A stretch of 31,173 bases of DNA from DYGT01 sp964607795 (GCA_964607795.1 CAZSLA010000008.1:1-31173); one strand, 5' to 3'. Shown: positions 8,164-17,152, counted from the first letter of the stretch. The notes: a model not told the origin generated them from the letters alone. Numbers and translations: made by a program.

Positions 8164-8193
8164 TTGTTGGTTTGCTATACAATTATAACAGTT
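8164..8193. promoter_or_regulatory. Divergent promoter between cca and recJ
   Basis: Only 30 bases separate the two divergent starts. The central TATACAATTATAAC gives -10-like boxes on both strands: TACAAT (8178-8183) or TATAAC (8184-8189) for recJ, and TATAAT (8187-8182) for cca. The boxes overlap, so transcription in the two directions may compete. The predicted recJ +1 is within a few bases of its ATG. Confidence 0.6.
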
Positions 8194-9861
8194 ATGGATG
8201 CACGCATTTGGAGAACTAGACATACTTTAAAAAAGGCAAACGCCAAAATAGAAGAAATTATTGAGTTTCTCTTAAGCGCCCGCGGGATCGAAAAACCGGC
8301 GGATATTTCTGACTTTTTTAGCCCGCCTATGCCAAAGCATATATCTTTAAGCGAGGTGGGCCTGGAGGATACAGAAATAAAAAAGTTAATTAAAAGATTA
8401 AAGCAGGCCAAAGAAAAGAACGAACAGGTCATAGTTTTTGGCGATTATGATACAGACGGCGTGAGCGCCACTGCCATCATGTGGGAGGCTTTGTATGCCT
8501 ATGGCTTTAAAGTGATGCCCTATTTGCCGAACCGTTTTGATGAGGGCTATGGTATTCAGGCTAATTCAATTGAAAAGCTTAAAAACCAATATCCGGATTT
8601 GGGCTTAATCATCACCGTGGACAATGGCATCGTGGCTTTTAAAGCAGCCCTTAAAGCCAAAGAGTTGAGCGTTAATCTGGTTATCTCCGATCACCACAAG
8701 CCTGGGGATAAAAAGCCCGATGTTTTGGCAATTATTCATACTGCCAAGATGAGTGGTTCGGGAGTTGCCTGGTTTATTGTTCGCGAGCTTAACAAAATCT
8801 TTAATGGCGATCTTGATATAGATGAGCTTTTGGGGCTTGCGGCTTTGGGGACAGTGGCTGACCAGCTGCCGCTTTTGGGGATCAACCGCTCCTTGGTTAC
8901 TCACGGGATACAGGCTTTGAGGAAAACATCTCGTCCGGGAATTTTGGCTTTGTGCTGGGTGGCGCACATTAATCAGCAAGATATCGGGACTTATGAAATA
9001 AATTATATTTTGGCTCCGCACATAAATGCCATGGGCAGGCTGGAGCATGCGCTGGATTCGCTGCGCCTTCTGTGTACCAAAAGCCAAACTCAAGCCCAAA
9101 GTTACGCATACTTACTAGGAAAAACCAACACCAAGCGCCAGCAAATAGTGGAAGAAGTTATTGCCCACGCGAGCGATGCTGCAAAGCAAAAGAAGTGGAA
9201 AAATATTATCATCCTTGCTCACGAAAGCTATCACGAGGGCGTAATTGGCCTTGCCGCTTCCAAGCTTGTGGAACATTATTATTTGCCGGCAATTGTCATG
9301 AGCGAAAAAGACGGCATTTACAAAGCCTCGGCTCGGTCTATTAACGGCTTTAATATAATTGATGCTATCCGTAAGCTTGAAACCTATTTATTGTCCGGAG
9401 GCGGGCATGAAATGGCTGCGGGCTTTAGCATCAAAAAAGACGATCTGGGCAGTTTTATTAATGAAATTGACAAAATTACAGCTTCACAGTTGACTGAGGA
9501 CATGCGGCTTCGAAAATTGTTTATTGATTTAGAGCTCGGGTTTGACCTTCTTAGCTGGGATCTGGCAGAGAGGCTTTTAACCTTTGAGCCCTGTGGTGTC
9601 GGGAACTTTACGCCGGTTTTTCAGACCAGGGGCGTGGAAATTAAGTCCAGTAAAATCCTGGGGCGAGATGGCAAGCACCTGGGCCTTAGCTTGCAGGCAA
9701 ACGAGCGTGAATACCCGGCTATAGCTTTTGGCTTTGGAGAATATGCTCCTGAGTTGCCGGTGGGGAAAATAGTTGATGTCGCTTATAATTTGGATATCAA
9801 TCGCTGGAATGGCAAAGAAAGCCTTCAGCTGAAAATAAAAGACATCAAGCCTCAAACTTAG
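8194..9861 (+). CDS. recJ: Single-stranded-DNA-specific exonuclease RecJ
   Basis: 5'-3' ssDNA exonuclease of recombination and mismatch/base-excision repair. 555 aa from ATG 8194; an in-frame TTG at 8164 lies in the promoter and is rejected. The DHH domain shows VFGDYDTDGVSATAIM (about residues 82-97) and ISDHHKP (about 165-171), with further family blocks ALGTVADQLPLLG and INAMGRLEHA. The DHHA1 domain carries the GGGHEMAAGFSI motif, and a C-terminal OB-like region follows. It ends in TAG, showing that UAG acts as a stop in this genome. Divergent from cca. Confidence 0.96.
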   Translation: MDARIWRTRHTLKKANAKIEEIIEFLLSARGIEKPADISDFFSPPMPKHISLSEVGLEDTEIKKLIKRLKQAKEKNEQVIVFGDYDTDGVSATAIMWEALYAYGFKVMPYLPNRFDEGYGIQANSIEKLKNQYPDLGLIITVDNGIVAFKAALKAKELSVNLVISDHHKPGDKKPDVLAIIHTAKMSGSGVAWFIVRELNKIFNGDLDIDELLGLAALGTVADQLPLLGINRSLVTHGIQALRKTSRPGILALCWVAHINQQDIGTYEINYILAPHINAMGRLEHALDSLRLLCTKSQTQAQSYAYLLGKTNTKRQQIVEEVIAHASDAAKQKKWKNIIILAHESYHEGVIGLAASKLVEHYYLPAIVMSEKDGIYKASARSINGFNIIDAIRKLETYLLSGGGHEMAAGFSIKKDDLGSFINEIDKITASQLTEDMRLRKLFIDLELGFDLLSWDLAERLLTFEPCGVGNFTPVFQTRGVEIKSSKILGRDGKHLGLSLQANEREYPAIAFGFGEYAPELPVGKIVDVAYNLDINRWNGKESLQLKIKDIKPQT

Positions 9862-9884
9862 GTTAAATAATTTGTGTTCTGGAT

Positions 9885-9890
9885 TATAAT
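9885..9890 (+). promoter_or_regulatory. -10 box of rel, leaderless spacing
   Basis: A perfect TATAAT inside the palindrome ATTATAAT, 5 bases before the ATG at 9896. A weak TTAAAT (9863-9868) lies 16 bases upstream. By the rnpB ruler, +1 falls on the start codon. Confidence 0.65.
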
Positions 9891-9895
9891 AAGCC

Positions 9896-11386
9896 ATGCA
9901 GGCAAAAGTAAGGGAGATGATCTTGTTGTGCGAGGAAAATAATATTCCCTTAGATGAAGCTAAATTAAATAAAGTTTTGTCTTTTGCAGTAGCTGCTCAC
10001 TTTGGTCAAAAACGCTTAAGCGGCGAGGATTATATTTGGCATGGTTATGAAGTGGGCAAAATTCTTATCCACTGGCGCTTGGACACAGACTCCATTATTG
10101 CCGGCATTCTGCACGATAGCGTGGATGATGGGGCTGCTTCGTATGAAGACCTTAAAGAGGTGTTTGGAGAGGGTATTGCGGAGCTGGTCATGGGGGTGAC
10201 TACTTTGGGGCGCATCCGCCTGCGGGGTAGCCGCAACAATGAATTTGTGGAAAATTTACGCAAGATGTTTTTGGCAATGTCTCAGGATTTGCGCGTGGTA
10301 TTAATCAAGCTTGCAGACAGGCTCCACAACATGCGTACGCTTTCATCGCTCGCCCCGTGTAAGCAAAAAAAGATCGCCCAGGAAACGCTTGAAATATTTG
10401 CGCCTTTGGCCGAGCGGCTGGGCATGGGAGAAGTAAAAAGCGAGCTTGAGGATTTAGCTTTTCCTTATGTTTATCCGGAAAAATACGAGGAGGTTATAAA
10501 GCTTTCTCGTTCGCAATACAAAGAAGCATCCCAGCACATCTTCAAGATGCGCCGCACCATTCTTCGTGCCCTTGCCAAAGAAGCGGTGGCCGGCGCCAAG
10601 CTTCATGCCAGAAAAAAGCACTTGTATTCGCTATGGCGTAAGTTGGAAAGAAAAGACATTAAGGGTGATTTTTCCCAAATACATGACATCGTTGCTATGC
10701 GTATCTTGGTGTCCAGCATTAAGGATTGCTATGTGGCCTTGGGGGTGGTGCATAGCCATTACAAGCCGGTGCCTCATTTGGGTATCTCTGATTTTATTGC
10801 CCAGCCTAAGCCAAATGGTTACCGCTCCATCCACACCAAAGTGTTTGGCCCAAAAAATCGGATAGTTGAAGTCCAGATACGGACATTCACCATGCACGAA
10901 GAAGCGGAATATGGAGTGGCTGCACATTGGGCTTATAGCGAGGCAAAGTCGAGAGGAAAAGTGACTAGCAACGAGCTCGAAGCAGGTATAAGTGTAGGTG
11001 AAGATAAGCTGAATTGGGTCAAGCAGCTTGCAACTTGGCAGGAGGAAATTGTGGATTCAAAGGAGTTTTTGGCAGCAGTTAAGTTTGATGCTTTGAGTGA
11101 CCACAATTTTGTTTTTTCTCCCAAAGGCGACGTATTTGATCTGCCGGTTGACGCCACACCCGTGGATTTTGCCTTTTGCGTCCACACCAAGCTGGGAAAC
11201 TATATCCAGGGCGCCAAAGTGGATGGCAAGGTGGTGCCGCTTTCTTGCAAGCTTAAAAGCGGGCAAGTGGTAGAAATTATTAAAGCCAAAAATCCCAAAA
11301 AGCCAAACCGCGATTGGCTGAGGTTTGTTAAAACGCAAACTGCCAGGCGGATCATTCAAAAAGCCATTCGTGAAGAAACAGATTGA
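9896..11386 (+). CDS. RelA/SpoT-type (p)ppGpp synthetase/hydrolase, short form
   Basis: Stringent-response enzyme. The HD hydrolase domain keeps the four expected metal ligands: H49, H73-D74 and D141 (in KLADRLHNMRTL). The usual HDxxED reads HDSVDD, so the catalytic Glu is Asp (D77). The synthetase domain shows YSLWRKLERK, HDIVAMRILV with the metal-binding Asp, KPNGYRSIHT and VEVQIRTFTMHEEAEYGVAAHW with the catalytic Glu. A TGS domain (DVFDLPVDATPVDFAFCVHT) follows, and the protein ends about 40 residues later at 496 aa. The zinc-finger/conserved-cysteine and ACT domains of full-length Rel (about 730 aa) are absent. Both activities are probable but not proven. Confidence 0.93.
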   Translation: MQAKVREMILLCEENNIPLDEAKLNKVLSFAVAAHFGQKRLSGEDYIWHGYEVGKILIHWRLDTDSIIAGILHDSVDDGAASYEDLKEVFGEGIAELVMGVTTLGRIRLRGSRNNEFVENLRKMFLAMSQDLRVVLIKLADRLHNMRTLSSLAPCKQKKIAQETLEIFAPLAERLGMGEVKSELEDLAFPYVYPEKYEEVIKLSRSQYKEASQHIFKMRRTILRALAKEAVAGAKLHARKKHLYSLWRKLERKDIKGDFSQIHDIVAMRILVSSIKDCYVALGVVHSHYKPVPHLGISDFIAQPKPNGYRSIHTKVFGPKNRIVEVQIRTFTMHEEAEYGVAAHWAYSEAKSRGKVTSNELEAGISVGEDKLNWVKQLATWQEEIVDSKEFLAAVKFDALSDHNFVFSPKGDVFDLPVDATPVDFAFCVHTKLGNYIQGAKVDGKVVPLSCKLKSGQVVEIIKAKNPKKPNRDWLRFVKTQTARRIIQKAIREETD

Positions 11387-11412
11387 TCTGTGCTAAAGGT
11401 CTAAAAAAATGC

Positions 11413-11418
11413 TATAGT
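11413..11418 (+). promoter_or_regulatory. -10 box of aspS
   Basis: TATAGT ends 9 bases before the chosen ATG (11428), predicting a leader of about 3 bases. It argues against the upstream in-frame start at 11383, which lies inside the end of rel. Confidence 0.55.
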
Positions 11419-11427
11419 ATGGGCGTG

Positions 11428-12825
11428 ATGACAAGAAGCTTGGTTTCCGAAACTGCGAAAAAAGTGGGTGAAAAAGTGCGCCTTTTGGGCTGGGTGTCTA
11501 CGCTTCGCGACCACGGCAAAATTACTTTTTTGGATTTGCGCGATCGATCCGGCCTTATTCAGTGTGTCGGCAAAAATCTACCCAAGTTAAGTGTTGAATC
11601 CGTGGTTGAGATTGTGGGCACGGTTGCTAAGCGCCCGGAAAAGATGGTTAAAAAAGATTTGGCAACGGGCAGGATAGAGCTTCAGGCCGAAAGTTTAAGC
11701 GTTCTTAGCTTGGCAGGCGAAATCCCCATTCCCCTCACTAGTGATGGCTATGACATTGATGAAAAAGTAAGAATGAAATATCGCTACCTGGATCTTCGGC
11801 GTCCTCGTATGGCAAAAAATATCCGTTTGCGCGCCCAAGCTACCCACTTTGTAAGAAATTATCTGGCGGATCTGGGTTTTGTAGAAATTGAAACGCCGAT
11901 TTTAACCAAAGCCACGCCCGAGGGTGCCCGGGACTTTTTGGTGCCTTCACGCTTGCAACCGAGCTCTTTTTATGCCCTGCCACAAAGCCCGCAGCAATAT
12001 AAACAGCTTTTAATGGTTTCGGGCTTTGAGCGCTATTTTCAAATTGCCCGCTGCTTTAGGGACGAAGACCCCAGGGCAGATCGCGCCTATGGCGAGTTTA
12101 CCCAGTTGGACATGGAGATGTCATTTGTGACCCAAGAGGATATTTTGCAGATTACGGAGGAATTGTTTACTCAATTTACGAAAACAATTTTTCCTCATAA
12201 AAAAATTACTCGATATCCATGGCCAAGGCTTAGCCATCAAGAAGCTATAGAAAAATATCAAACAGATAAGCCGGACTTGAGAGAGGACAAAAATAATCCG
12301 GATGAGCTTGCTTTTGTCTGGGTTTTAGATTTTCCTTTGTTTATCGAGCAATCCAAAGAAGATTTTTTTTATGGCTCGGGGGTGGCCAAATTTTCGCCTT
12401 CCCACCACATGTTTACGGCGCCGCACCCGGATGATATTAAACTTTTAGATATTGATCCTACCCGAGTGCGCGGGCTTCAGTATGATCTTGTTTTAAATGG
12501 TTTTGAGGCTGGTGGGGGCAGCATCCGCATTCATACACCGGAAGTCCAGGAAAAAATATTTAGCCTTATTGGTTTTACAGACGAGCAAAAAAGTGAGTTT
12601 GAGCACCTTTTAACTGCTTTTACTTATGGTGTGCCTCCACACGGCGGTATTGCTTTTGGGCTGGACCGCTTTTTGATGGCTGTTTTGGGTGAAATAAGTG
12701 TGCGCGAAGTAATTGCCTTTCCTGCAACCGCAGGAGGCCAAACGGCCGTGATGAACGCTCCCAGTAAAGCCTCACCGGCACAGCTCCGTGAGCTTGGGAT
12801 TAGCATAGCTTCTGATAGAAAATAA
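11428..12825 (+). CDS. aspS: Aspartyl-tRNA synthetase, lacking the GAD insertion
   Basis: Class II synthetase charging tRNA-Asp, possibly also tRNA-Asn. 465 aa against about 590 in E. coli. The N-terminal OB fold (about 1-100) has GWVSTLRDHGKITFLDLRD. The catalytic core has motif 1 (VEIETPILTKATPEGARDF), motif 2 (ARCFRDEDPRADRAYGEF) and motif 3 (GIAFGLDRFLMAVLG). Bacterial AspRS normally carries a GAD domain of about 120 residues between motifs 2 and 3. Here KYQTDKPDLR (near residue 280) runs within about 10 residues into AFVWVLDFPLF, so that insertion is missing with no break in frame. dacF-like D,D-carboxypeptidase follows after one base. Confidence 0.96.
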   Translation: MTRSLVSETAKKVGEKVRLLGWVSTLRDHGKITFLDLRDRSGLIQCVGKNLPKLSVESVVEIVGTVAKRPEKMVKKDLATGRIELQAESLSVLSLAGEIPIPLTSDGYDIDEKVRMKYRYLDLRRPRMAKNIRLRAQATHFVRNYLADLGFVEIETPILTKATPEGARDFLVPSRLQPSSFYALPQSPQQYKQLLMVSGFERYFQIARCFRDEDPRADRAYGEFTQLDMEMSFVTQEDILQITEELFTQFTKTIFPHKKITRYPWPRLSHQEAIEKYQTDKPDLREDKNNPDELAFVWVLDFPLFIEQSKEDFFYGSGVAKFSPSHHMFTAPHPDDIKLLDIDPTRVRGLQYDLVLNGFEAGGGSIRIHTPEVQEKIFSLIGFTDEQKSEFEHLLTAFTYGVPPHGGIAFGLDRFLMAVLGEISVREVIAFPATAGGQTAVMNAPSKASPAQLRELGISIASDRK

Positions 12826-12826
12826 G

Positions 12827-13747
12827 ATGAGCATTTTAAAAGCATTGCAAAAGGATTTGTTGGGCCTGTCCATGCTTAGCTTTGTCATGGTGGCCACTAC
12901 CGCCGTGGCCATTTATGAAACTGCCAAGCCAGTAGCTTTAAGCGAATTTTATCTTCAGGCAGGCGAGGTAAGCCCCATGCCGTTTTTAAAAGATGGCCAA
13001 AGTGTGCCAATTTTAACTGCCCAGGGGGTGATAGCTGTGGACATGGATTCAGCAGTGATCTTGTATGAAAAAAATCCGGACCTTATACTTCTTCCGGCTT
13101 CGACCACAAAAATCATGACGGCGCTTGTGGCAATGGATCTATATAACCTAAATGAAGTGGTGACAGTTCCTGAAATAAAAATAGTGGGGCAGAATATGAA
13201 GCTTTTTGCCGGCGAGCAGATCACAATATATGATTTAATACAGGGCCTTTTGATTTTTTCCGCCAATGACACCGCAGAAGCACTTGCCAGCCACCACCCC
13301 ATGGGCAGGGAGGGCTTCATAAGAGCCATGAATCAAAAAGCCGAAAGTCTATCGCTTAGCAATACGCACTTTGTTAATCCCTCGGGCTTGGAGGATGTGG
13401 GCCACGTTTCCACAGCGCGTGACTTGGTGCGCTTGTCCGAGGTAGCCATGCGCAACCCCCTGTTTGCCCACATTGTAGGTACGAAATCTACTGAAGTAAC
13501 CAATGTAGAAAAAACGTATGTACACAAGCTTACAAATATTAATGAACTTTTAGGGGAGGTTGAAGGCGTGCAAGGCATAAAAACGGGCTGGACGGAAAAT
13601 GCTCGCGAAAACCTGGTGACTTATGTGAATCGTGATGGCAGGCGCATCATCATTGCTCTTTTGGGAAGCCAGGACCGGTTTGGTGAAACCAAAAAACTTA
13701 TTGAATGGCTATTTGCAAGCTACACCTGGCAAGAGCTTCACTCTTGA
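12827..13747 (+). CDS. D-alanyl-D-alanine carboxypeptidase (peptidase S11)
   Basis: Penicillin-binding protein that trims the terminal D-Ala from peptidoglycan stem peptides. 306 aa. An N-terminal hydrophobic segment (about 11-30) is a signal or anchor. The active-site triad of motifs is complete: S92-T-T-K95, S145-A-N147 and K252-T-G254. The C-terminal beta domain and amphipathic anchor of PBP5 are missing, so membrane attachment probably relies on the N-terminus. Removing D-Ala yields tetrapeptides, the donor for L,D-transpeptidases such as the one at 29446. Its end overlaps the end of the reverse-strand gene by 10 bases. Confidence 0.95.
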   Translation: MSILKALQKDLLGLSMLSFVMVATTAVAIYETAKPVALSEFYLQAGEVSPMPFLKDGQSVPILTAQGVIAVDMDSAVILYEKNPDLILLPASTTKIMTALVAMDLYNLNEVVTVPEIKIVGQNMKLFAGEQITIYDLIQGLLIFSANDTAEALASHHPMGREGFIRAMNQKAESLSLSNTHFVNPSGLEDVGHVSTARDLVRLSEVAMRNPLFAHIVGTKSTEVTNVEKTYVHKLTNINELLGEVEGVQGIKTGWTENARENLVTYVNRDGRRIIIALLGSQDRFGETKKLIEWLFASYTWQELHS

Positions 13748-14826
13748 GTTGGTTGGGGCCCTGGGGTTACTGAGGGAACTTCGTAGTACTGGTCGGTGAC
13801 AGCCGGGATATAAGCCACAAAGTTATTGTCGCCCTCAAAAACCACTACCGGTTGGAAAAATTCCGTGCTTACGCTTGGATCGTAGTAAGCAAGGTAAATG
13901 TCGCGGATGATTACTGAGCCATCTTGGTTCAGGCCAAGGTTCGCAATGTAGCCGCGTCCCGCCTTAAGATCCTCCAAAGCCTGGGCCGCAGTTTTGATGG
14001 GGTAGGTGTGCATTTTTTCTTCGTCTATACGGTAATAATGATATTCGGCCGCTACCGTTTGCCCCGTGCCGCTTAAGATAAACCAGACATTGGCTTCGTT
14101 GGGGTCTTGGGTGACTGTGGGGATAGGATTTTCTTTAGTGCCAAAATCTTTCCGATATAAGTTTACCTTTATGAGATCCGCTTCTGACAGTGATATCGCC
14201 TGGACAAGCTTTTGACTTTCTACTTTTAGAAATTCATGCGGCGTAGGGCCTGCCAAATCCTGAGGCAGGGAATTGGCATTCCGCAGCAAAGTTTTTGCCT
14301 GGCCGACGGCCGCTTCGGGGTGGGGCGGATTTTTTTGCATCGGGCTGGGGTCTGATGCCAGATCGTAGGCTATGGAAAAAGTTTCCCAGACAATGTTCAT
14401 GGTAAGGGACGAAGGATTTGTAGGGTGGTTAAAGCGGTAGATGGTTTGCGATATTTCAATCGGGTCATTGGTAAAGCCCAGATTTCTGGCCCTAGTTTTT
14501 GCAGTGTCCACTGAGTTTAAAGTAGGCAAGGCTTTAGGCATAAAGTATACGGGCATAGACTGGGGAAACTGGGGAAGGGTGCCAGTTGCGGTTTCCGTAG
14601 TCACAGATAGCTGCGGCAGGTTTTGAGTAGGCTCGGGGAAAGGGATGGCAGACAGCACATCAAAGCCTACTGTGGGCGGAGGTGGAGGGTCCGGAAAAAA
14701 GGTGTTTTTGATCGAGCGGGCACTACTTATGGCAAAGCGGGCAATGAGGATAAAAATCACCAAGTATATTCCCCAGCGGATGGATTTTCTGGTTTTGATT
14801 GCCACGTCGGTAAGAGTAACAGCCAT
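13738..14826 (-). CDS. Unknown membrane-anchored protein with Pro-rich linker
   Basis: 362 aa; family not recognised. A basic N-terminus is followed by one membrane segment (about 16-40), then the proline-rich linker FPDPPPPPTVGF and a large probably extracytoplasmic domain. The N-terminal third is rich in Pro and Thr. The rest looks like an alpha/beta fold with YRKDFGTKENPIP, ANVWFILSGTG, a long segment around HTYPIKTAAQALEDLKAGRGYIANL and the near-terminal FEGDNNFVAYIPAV. There is no cysteine and no obvious catalytic motif. TATACT (14843-14838) lies 11 bases before the start. Convergent with the D,D-carboxypeptidase, divergent from gltX. An envelope role is inferred only from topology. Confidence 0.8.
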   Translation of the reverse strand: MAVTLTDVAIKTRKSIRWGIYLVIFILIARFAISSARSIKNTFFPDPPPPPTVGFDVLSAIPFPEPTQNLPQLSVTTETATGTLPQFPQSMPVYFMPKALPTLNSVDTAKTRARNLGFTNDPIEISQTIYRFNHPTNPSSLTMNIVWETFSIAYDLASDPSPMQKNPPHPEAAVGQAKTLLRNANSLPQDLAGPTPHEFLKVESQKLVQAISLSEADLIKVNLYRKDFGTKENPIPTVTQDPNEANVWFILSGTGQTVAAEYHYYRIDEEKMHTYPIKTAAQALEDLKAGRGYIANLGLNQDGSVIIRDIYLAYYDPSVSTEFFQPVVVFEGDNNFVAYIPAVTDQYYEVPSVTPGPQPTQE

Positions 14827-14834
14827 AGCTTGTT

Positions 14835-14863
14835 TTGAGTATATCTTTTTAGGGTGATAGAAT
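14835..14863 (+). promoter_or_regulatory. gltX promoter, leaderless
   Basis: TTGAGT (14835-14840), a 17-base spacer and TAGAAT (14858-14863) form one of the best -35/-10 pairs in the window. Six bases separate the -10 box from ATG 14870, the same spacing as between the rnpB -10 box and P1, so +1 would be the A of the start codon. The opposite strand carries TATACT at 14843-14838 for the divergent gene. Confidence 0.7.
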
Positions 14864-14869
14864 TCAAAT

Positions 14870-16207
14870 ATGATTAGGACTAGATTTTCTCTCTCGCCGA
14901 CCGGGTCTTTGCATATAGGCGGGTTTCGAACTGCCCTGTATTCGTATGCGCTTGCAAAATCTCAAAACGGAAAATTCATTTTGTGTATTGAAGACACAGA
15001 CAAAAAAAGAGAAATTCCCCAGGCTGTTGAAATGATCAAAAAGGATTTGCAAATTTTTGGTTTAAGCTGGGATGAGTATTATGTTCAATCCGAACGCGTC
15101 GCAAGCGGCATTTACCTGAATGCGGCCGAAAAATTGGTTGCAGCGGGCCACGCATTTTATTGCCGATGCCAGCCAAAAGACGCCAAAAAAGACGGCTATA
15201 GCAAAATTCTGCGCGACCCCTGCCGTGACAAAAATTTTAAATCAGGGGCTATAAAGCTGAAAGTCCCCGACAACGAAAGCGTAAGTTTTATCGATTATGT
15301 TTTAAACAAAAAAGTTGGTTGGAATACCTCTGAGGTAGCAGATACCACACTTTTAAAATCGGATGGTTTTCCCACGTGTCACTTGGCTTTGGTGGTTGAT
15401 GACGCGGGCATGGCAATTACCCATGTTCTCCGGGGCCACGATTGGGTGCCCAGTACTCCCATCCATATTTTAATCTATAAATATTTAGGCTTTAAGATGC
15501 CGGAAATCGGGCACATTACAGATATTTTGGACCCAGAGGGCAAAGGTAAGATGAGTAAAAGAAAGGGCAGTGTTTCCATCAAGGGCTTTTTAGCCGAAGG
15601 CTATCTAAAAGAGGCACTTCTGAACTTTGTCATGCTTTTGGGCTGGGCACCGAAGGATAATACTGAAATATTCAGCTTAAATGAGTTTGTCACACATTTC
15701 GGGCCCGAGGGGCTCCAAAAAAGTAACCCCATTTTTAACCGCGAAAAACTGCTTTGGCTAAATAGTCATTATATGCAGTCCCTACCCACAGGTGAGCTAG
15801 CAAAGCGCGTTTATCAATTTTATGGCCATAAATATGAGCTTAGTTTAATCAAACAAATCGTGCCTTTGTTAAACAGGCACGTCAAGCTTTTGAGCGAGTT
15901 TGAAGACATGACTAAATTCTTTTTTGAGGAACCACAAGCCATTGACCCAGATTTTAAATCATCTGATTTTAAAAAGCATTTGAGCTCGGTCCATCAAACC
16001 CTGAAAAGCCTAAAGAACTGGGATTTAGAAACCATAAATGGCAGAATCATGGCTATGATTGAGAAGGAAGGCTTTAAGGTCGGCAAATTTTTTATAGATT
16101 TAAGGCTTGCCATCACCGGTGCCAAAATAATTCCGCCCATCAACGAATCACTTGTGATCTTGGGGAAAACGGAAACCCTAAACAGTATTCATAAACATAT
16201 TAACTAA
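14870..16207 (+). CDS. gltX: Glutamyl-tRNA synthetase
   Basis: Class I synthetase charging tRNA-Glu. 445 aa, typical for short bacterial GluRS. The HIGH signature is H15-I-G-G18 in SPTGSLHIGGFRTALYSYAL, and the KMSKR loop is GKGKMSKRKGS near residues 227-231. A CxC pair (FYCRC near residues 96-100) lies where zinc-binding GluRS enzymes have ligands, but the full zinc site is not evident. A tRNA-Gln gene lies nearby; whether this GluRS also charges it for the amidotransferase route cannot be told from the window. The next gene starts immediately after its stop. Confidence 0.97.
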   Translation: MIRTRFSLSPTGSLHIGGFRTALYSYALAKSQNGKFILCIEDTDKKREIPQAVEMIKKDLQIFGLSWDEYYVQSERVASGIYLNAAEKLVAAGHAFYCRCQPKDAKKDGYSKILRDPCRDKNFKSGAIKLKVPDNESVSFIDYVLNKKVGWNTSEVADTTLLKSDGFPTCHLALVVDDAGMAITHVLRGHDWVPSTPIHILIYKYLGFKMPEIGHITDILDPEGKGKMSKRKGSVSIKGFLAEGYLKEALLNFVMLLGWAPKDNTEIFSLNEFVTHFGPEGLQKSNPIFNREKLLWLNSHYMQSLPTGELAKRVYQFYGHKYELSLIKQIVPLLNRHVKLLSEFEDMTKFFFEEPQAIDPDFKSSDFKKHLSSVHQTLKSLKNWDLETINGRIMAMIEKEGFKVGKFFIDLRLAITGAKIIPPINESLVILGKTETLNSIHKHIN

Positions 16208-17152
16208 ATGCCAGCTGCCCGAAAAAATTTAAAAAACTATGAGGATTTCAGGGCCCAGTTAAAGCTCAGAAGCCTGGAAGCCCAGAAAAATTTCAAAGAA
16301 AAATATCATTTGGCCGATGAATTTTTGCGTGGGAAAGAGCTTGATTTGGGCAAAATCCGCGAGCATTCTGCAAAGCTTTTGGGCACGGGCGCTTTAACTG
16401 GCACCTTGCTTCTGTCCCCGCCTTCGGGGGTTAAAAATTTGCCTTATCCAAGCGAGATAATACGGAGCTTTGCAGGCGAAAAAGATACTCAGATGCCGGA
16501 AACTTATTTGAAGGAAATGCTGCAGTCGCTGCCCACGTCCACCAGGCCCTTGAGCCGCAATGAAGAAAAATACTTGGAGCAGGCAATTGCCGATATTTAT
16601 GGCATTAATGCTAAAGCCACGTTGGAAGGCGAGCATCTAAATACTATTTATGGCGTGATTGGCGCCGAGCAGCACCTCAGGCGCTTTCCTGGGGATGCCT
16701 TGGCCCTCCATGCCCCTAGTGAGGGCGACTATGGCTCGGAAAATTCTTCAAAGATCTTGAAAGAAGGCATAGCTGCTGGGCTTGGGGCTTGGGGCTATTT
16801 TGCCCCCTCCAAGGCGGAGCTTACGCCTGAATTGATTGAAACCGAGCGTTGGTATGCTGTGGTGCAGACTTTGTACTTGCCTGATTGGGGCCGGCGGCAG
16901 CCGTACTTGCGCGATTGGTACAAATACAGAAAAGTTTTGATCTTAAACCGCGACAACGGCAAGGCCGTGGTGGCCTCAATCGCAGATGCAGGCCCAGCAG
17001 CCTGGACAGGAAAGCATTATGGCGGCAGCCCCGAGGTGATGGATTATTTGGGCGGGTCTCGCTTCAAAAAAGGCCCTGTAGTTGTGATGTTTGTCGATGA
17101 CCCGGATAATACTGTGCCTTTGGGGCCGGTTAGTATAATAAACAAGCAATAA
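16208..17152 (+). CDS. Unknown protein, possible double-psi beta-barrel C-domain
   Basis: 314 aa; family not firmly recognised. The N-terminal 55 residues are charged and helical. A weak hydrophobic stretch (about 58-74, LGTGALTGTLLLSPPSG) could be a short membrane segment. The C-terminal part reads YRKVLILNRDNGKAVVAS, then IADAGPAAWTG, and ends with GPVVVMFVDD. This order (strand, NGK, D-x-GP, later LGG, GP-VVV) resembles double-psi beta-barrels of RlpA or 3D type, but the catalytic Asp is not evident and the match is only suggestive. It starts directly after the gltX stop and is followed after 4 bases by another small gene, so the three form one operon. Confidence 0.7.
   Translation: MPAARKNLKNYEDFRAQLKLRSLEAQKNFKEKYHLADEFLRGKELDLGKIREHSAKLLGTGALTGTLLLSPPSGVKNLPYPSEIIRSFAGEKDTQMPETYLKEMLQSLPTSTRPLSRNEEKYLEQAIADIYGINAKATLEGEHLNTIYGVIGAEQHLRRFPGDALALHAPSEGDYGSENSSKILKEGIAAGLGAWGYFAPSKAELTPELIETERWYAVVQTLYLPDWGRRQPYLRDWYKYRKVLILNRDNGKAVVASIADAGPAAWTGKHYGGSPEVMDYLGGSRFKKGPVVVMFVDDPDNTVPLGPVSIINKQ

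Noticed and set aside
8164..8193. TTG 8164 as recJ start
   Set aside because: The segment contains the -10 boxes of the divergent promoter; ATG 8194 begins a normal RecJ N-terminus.
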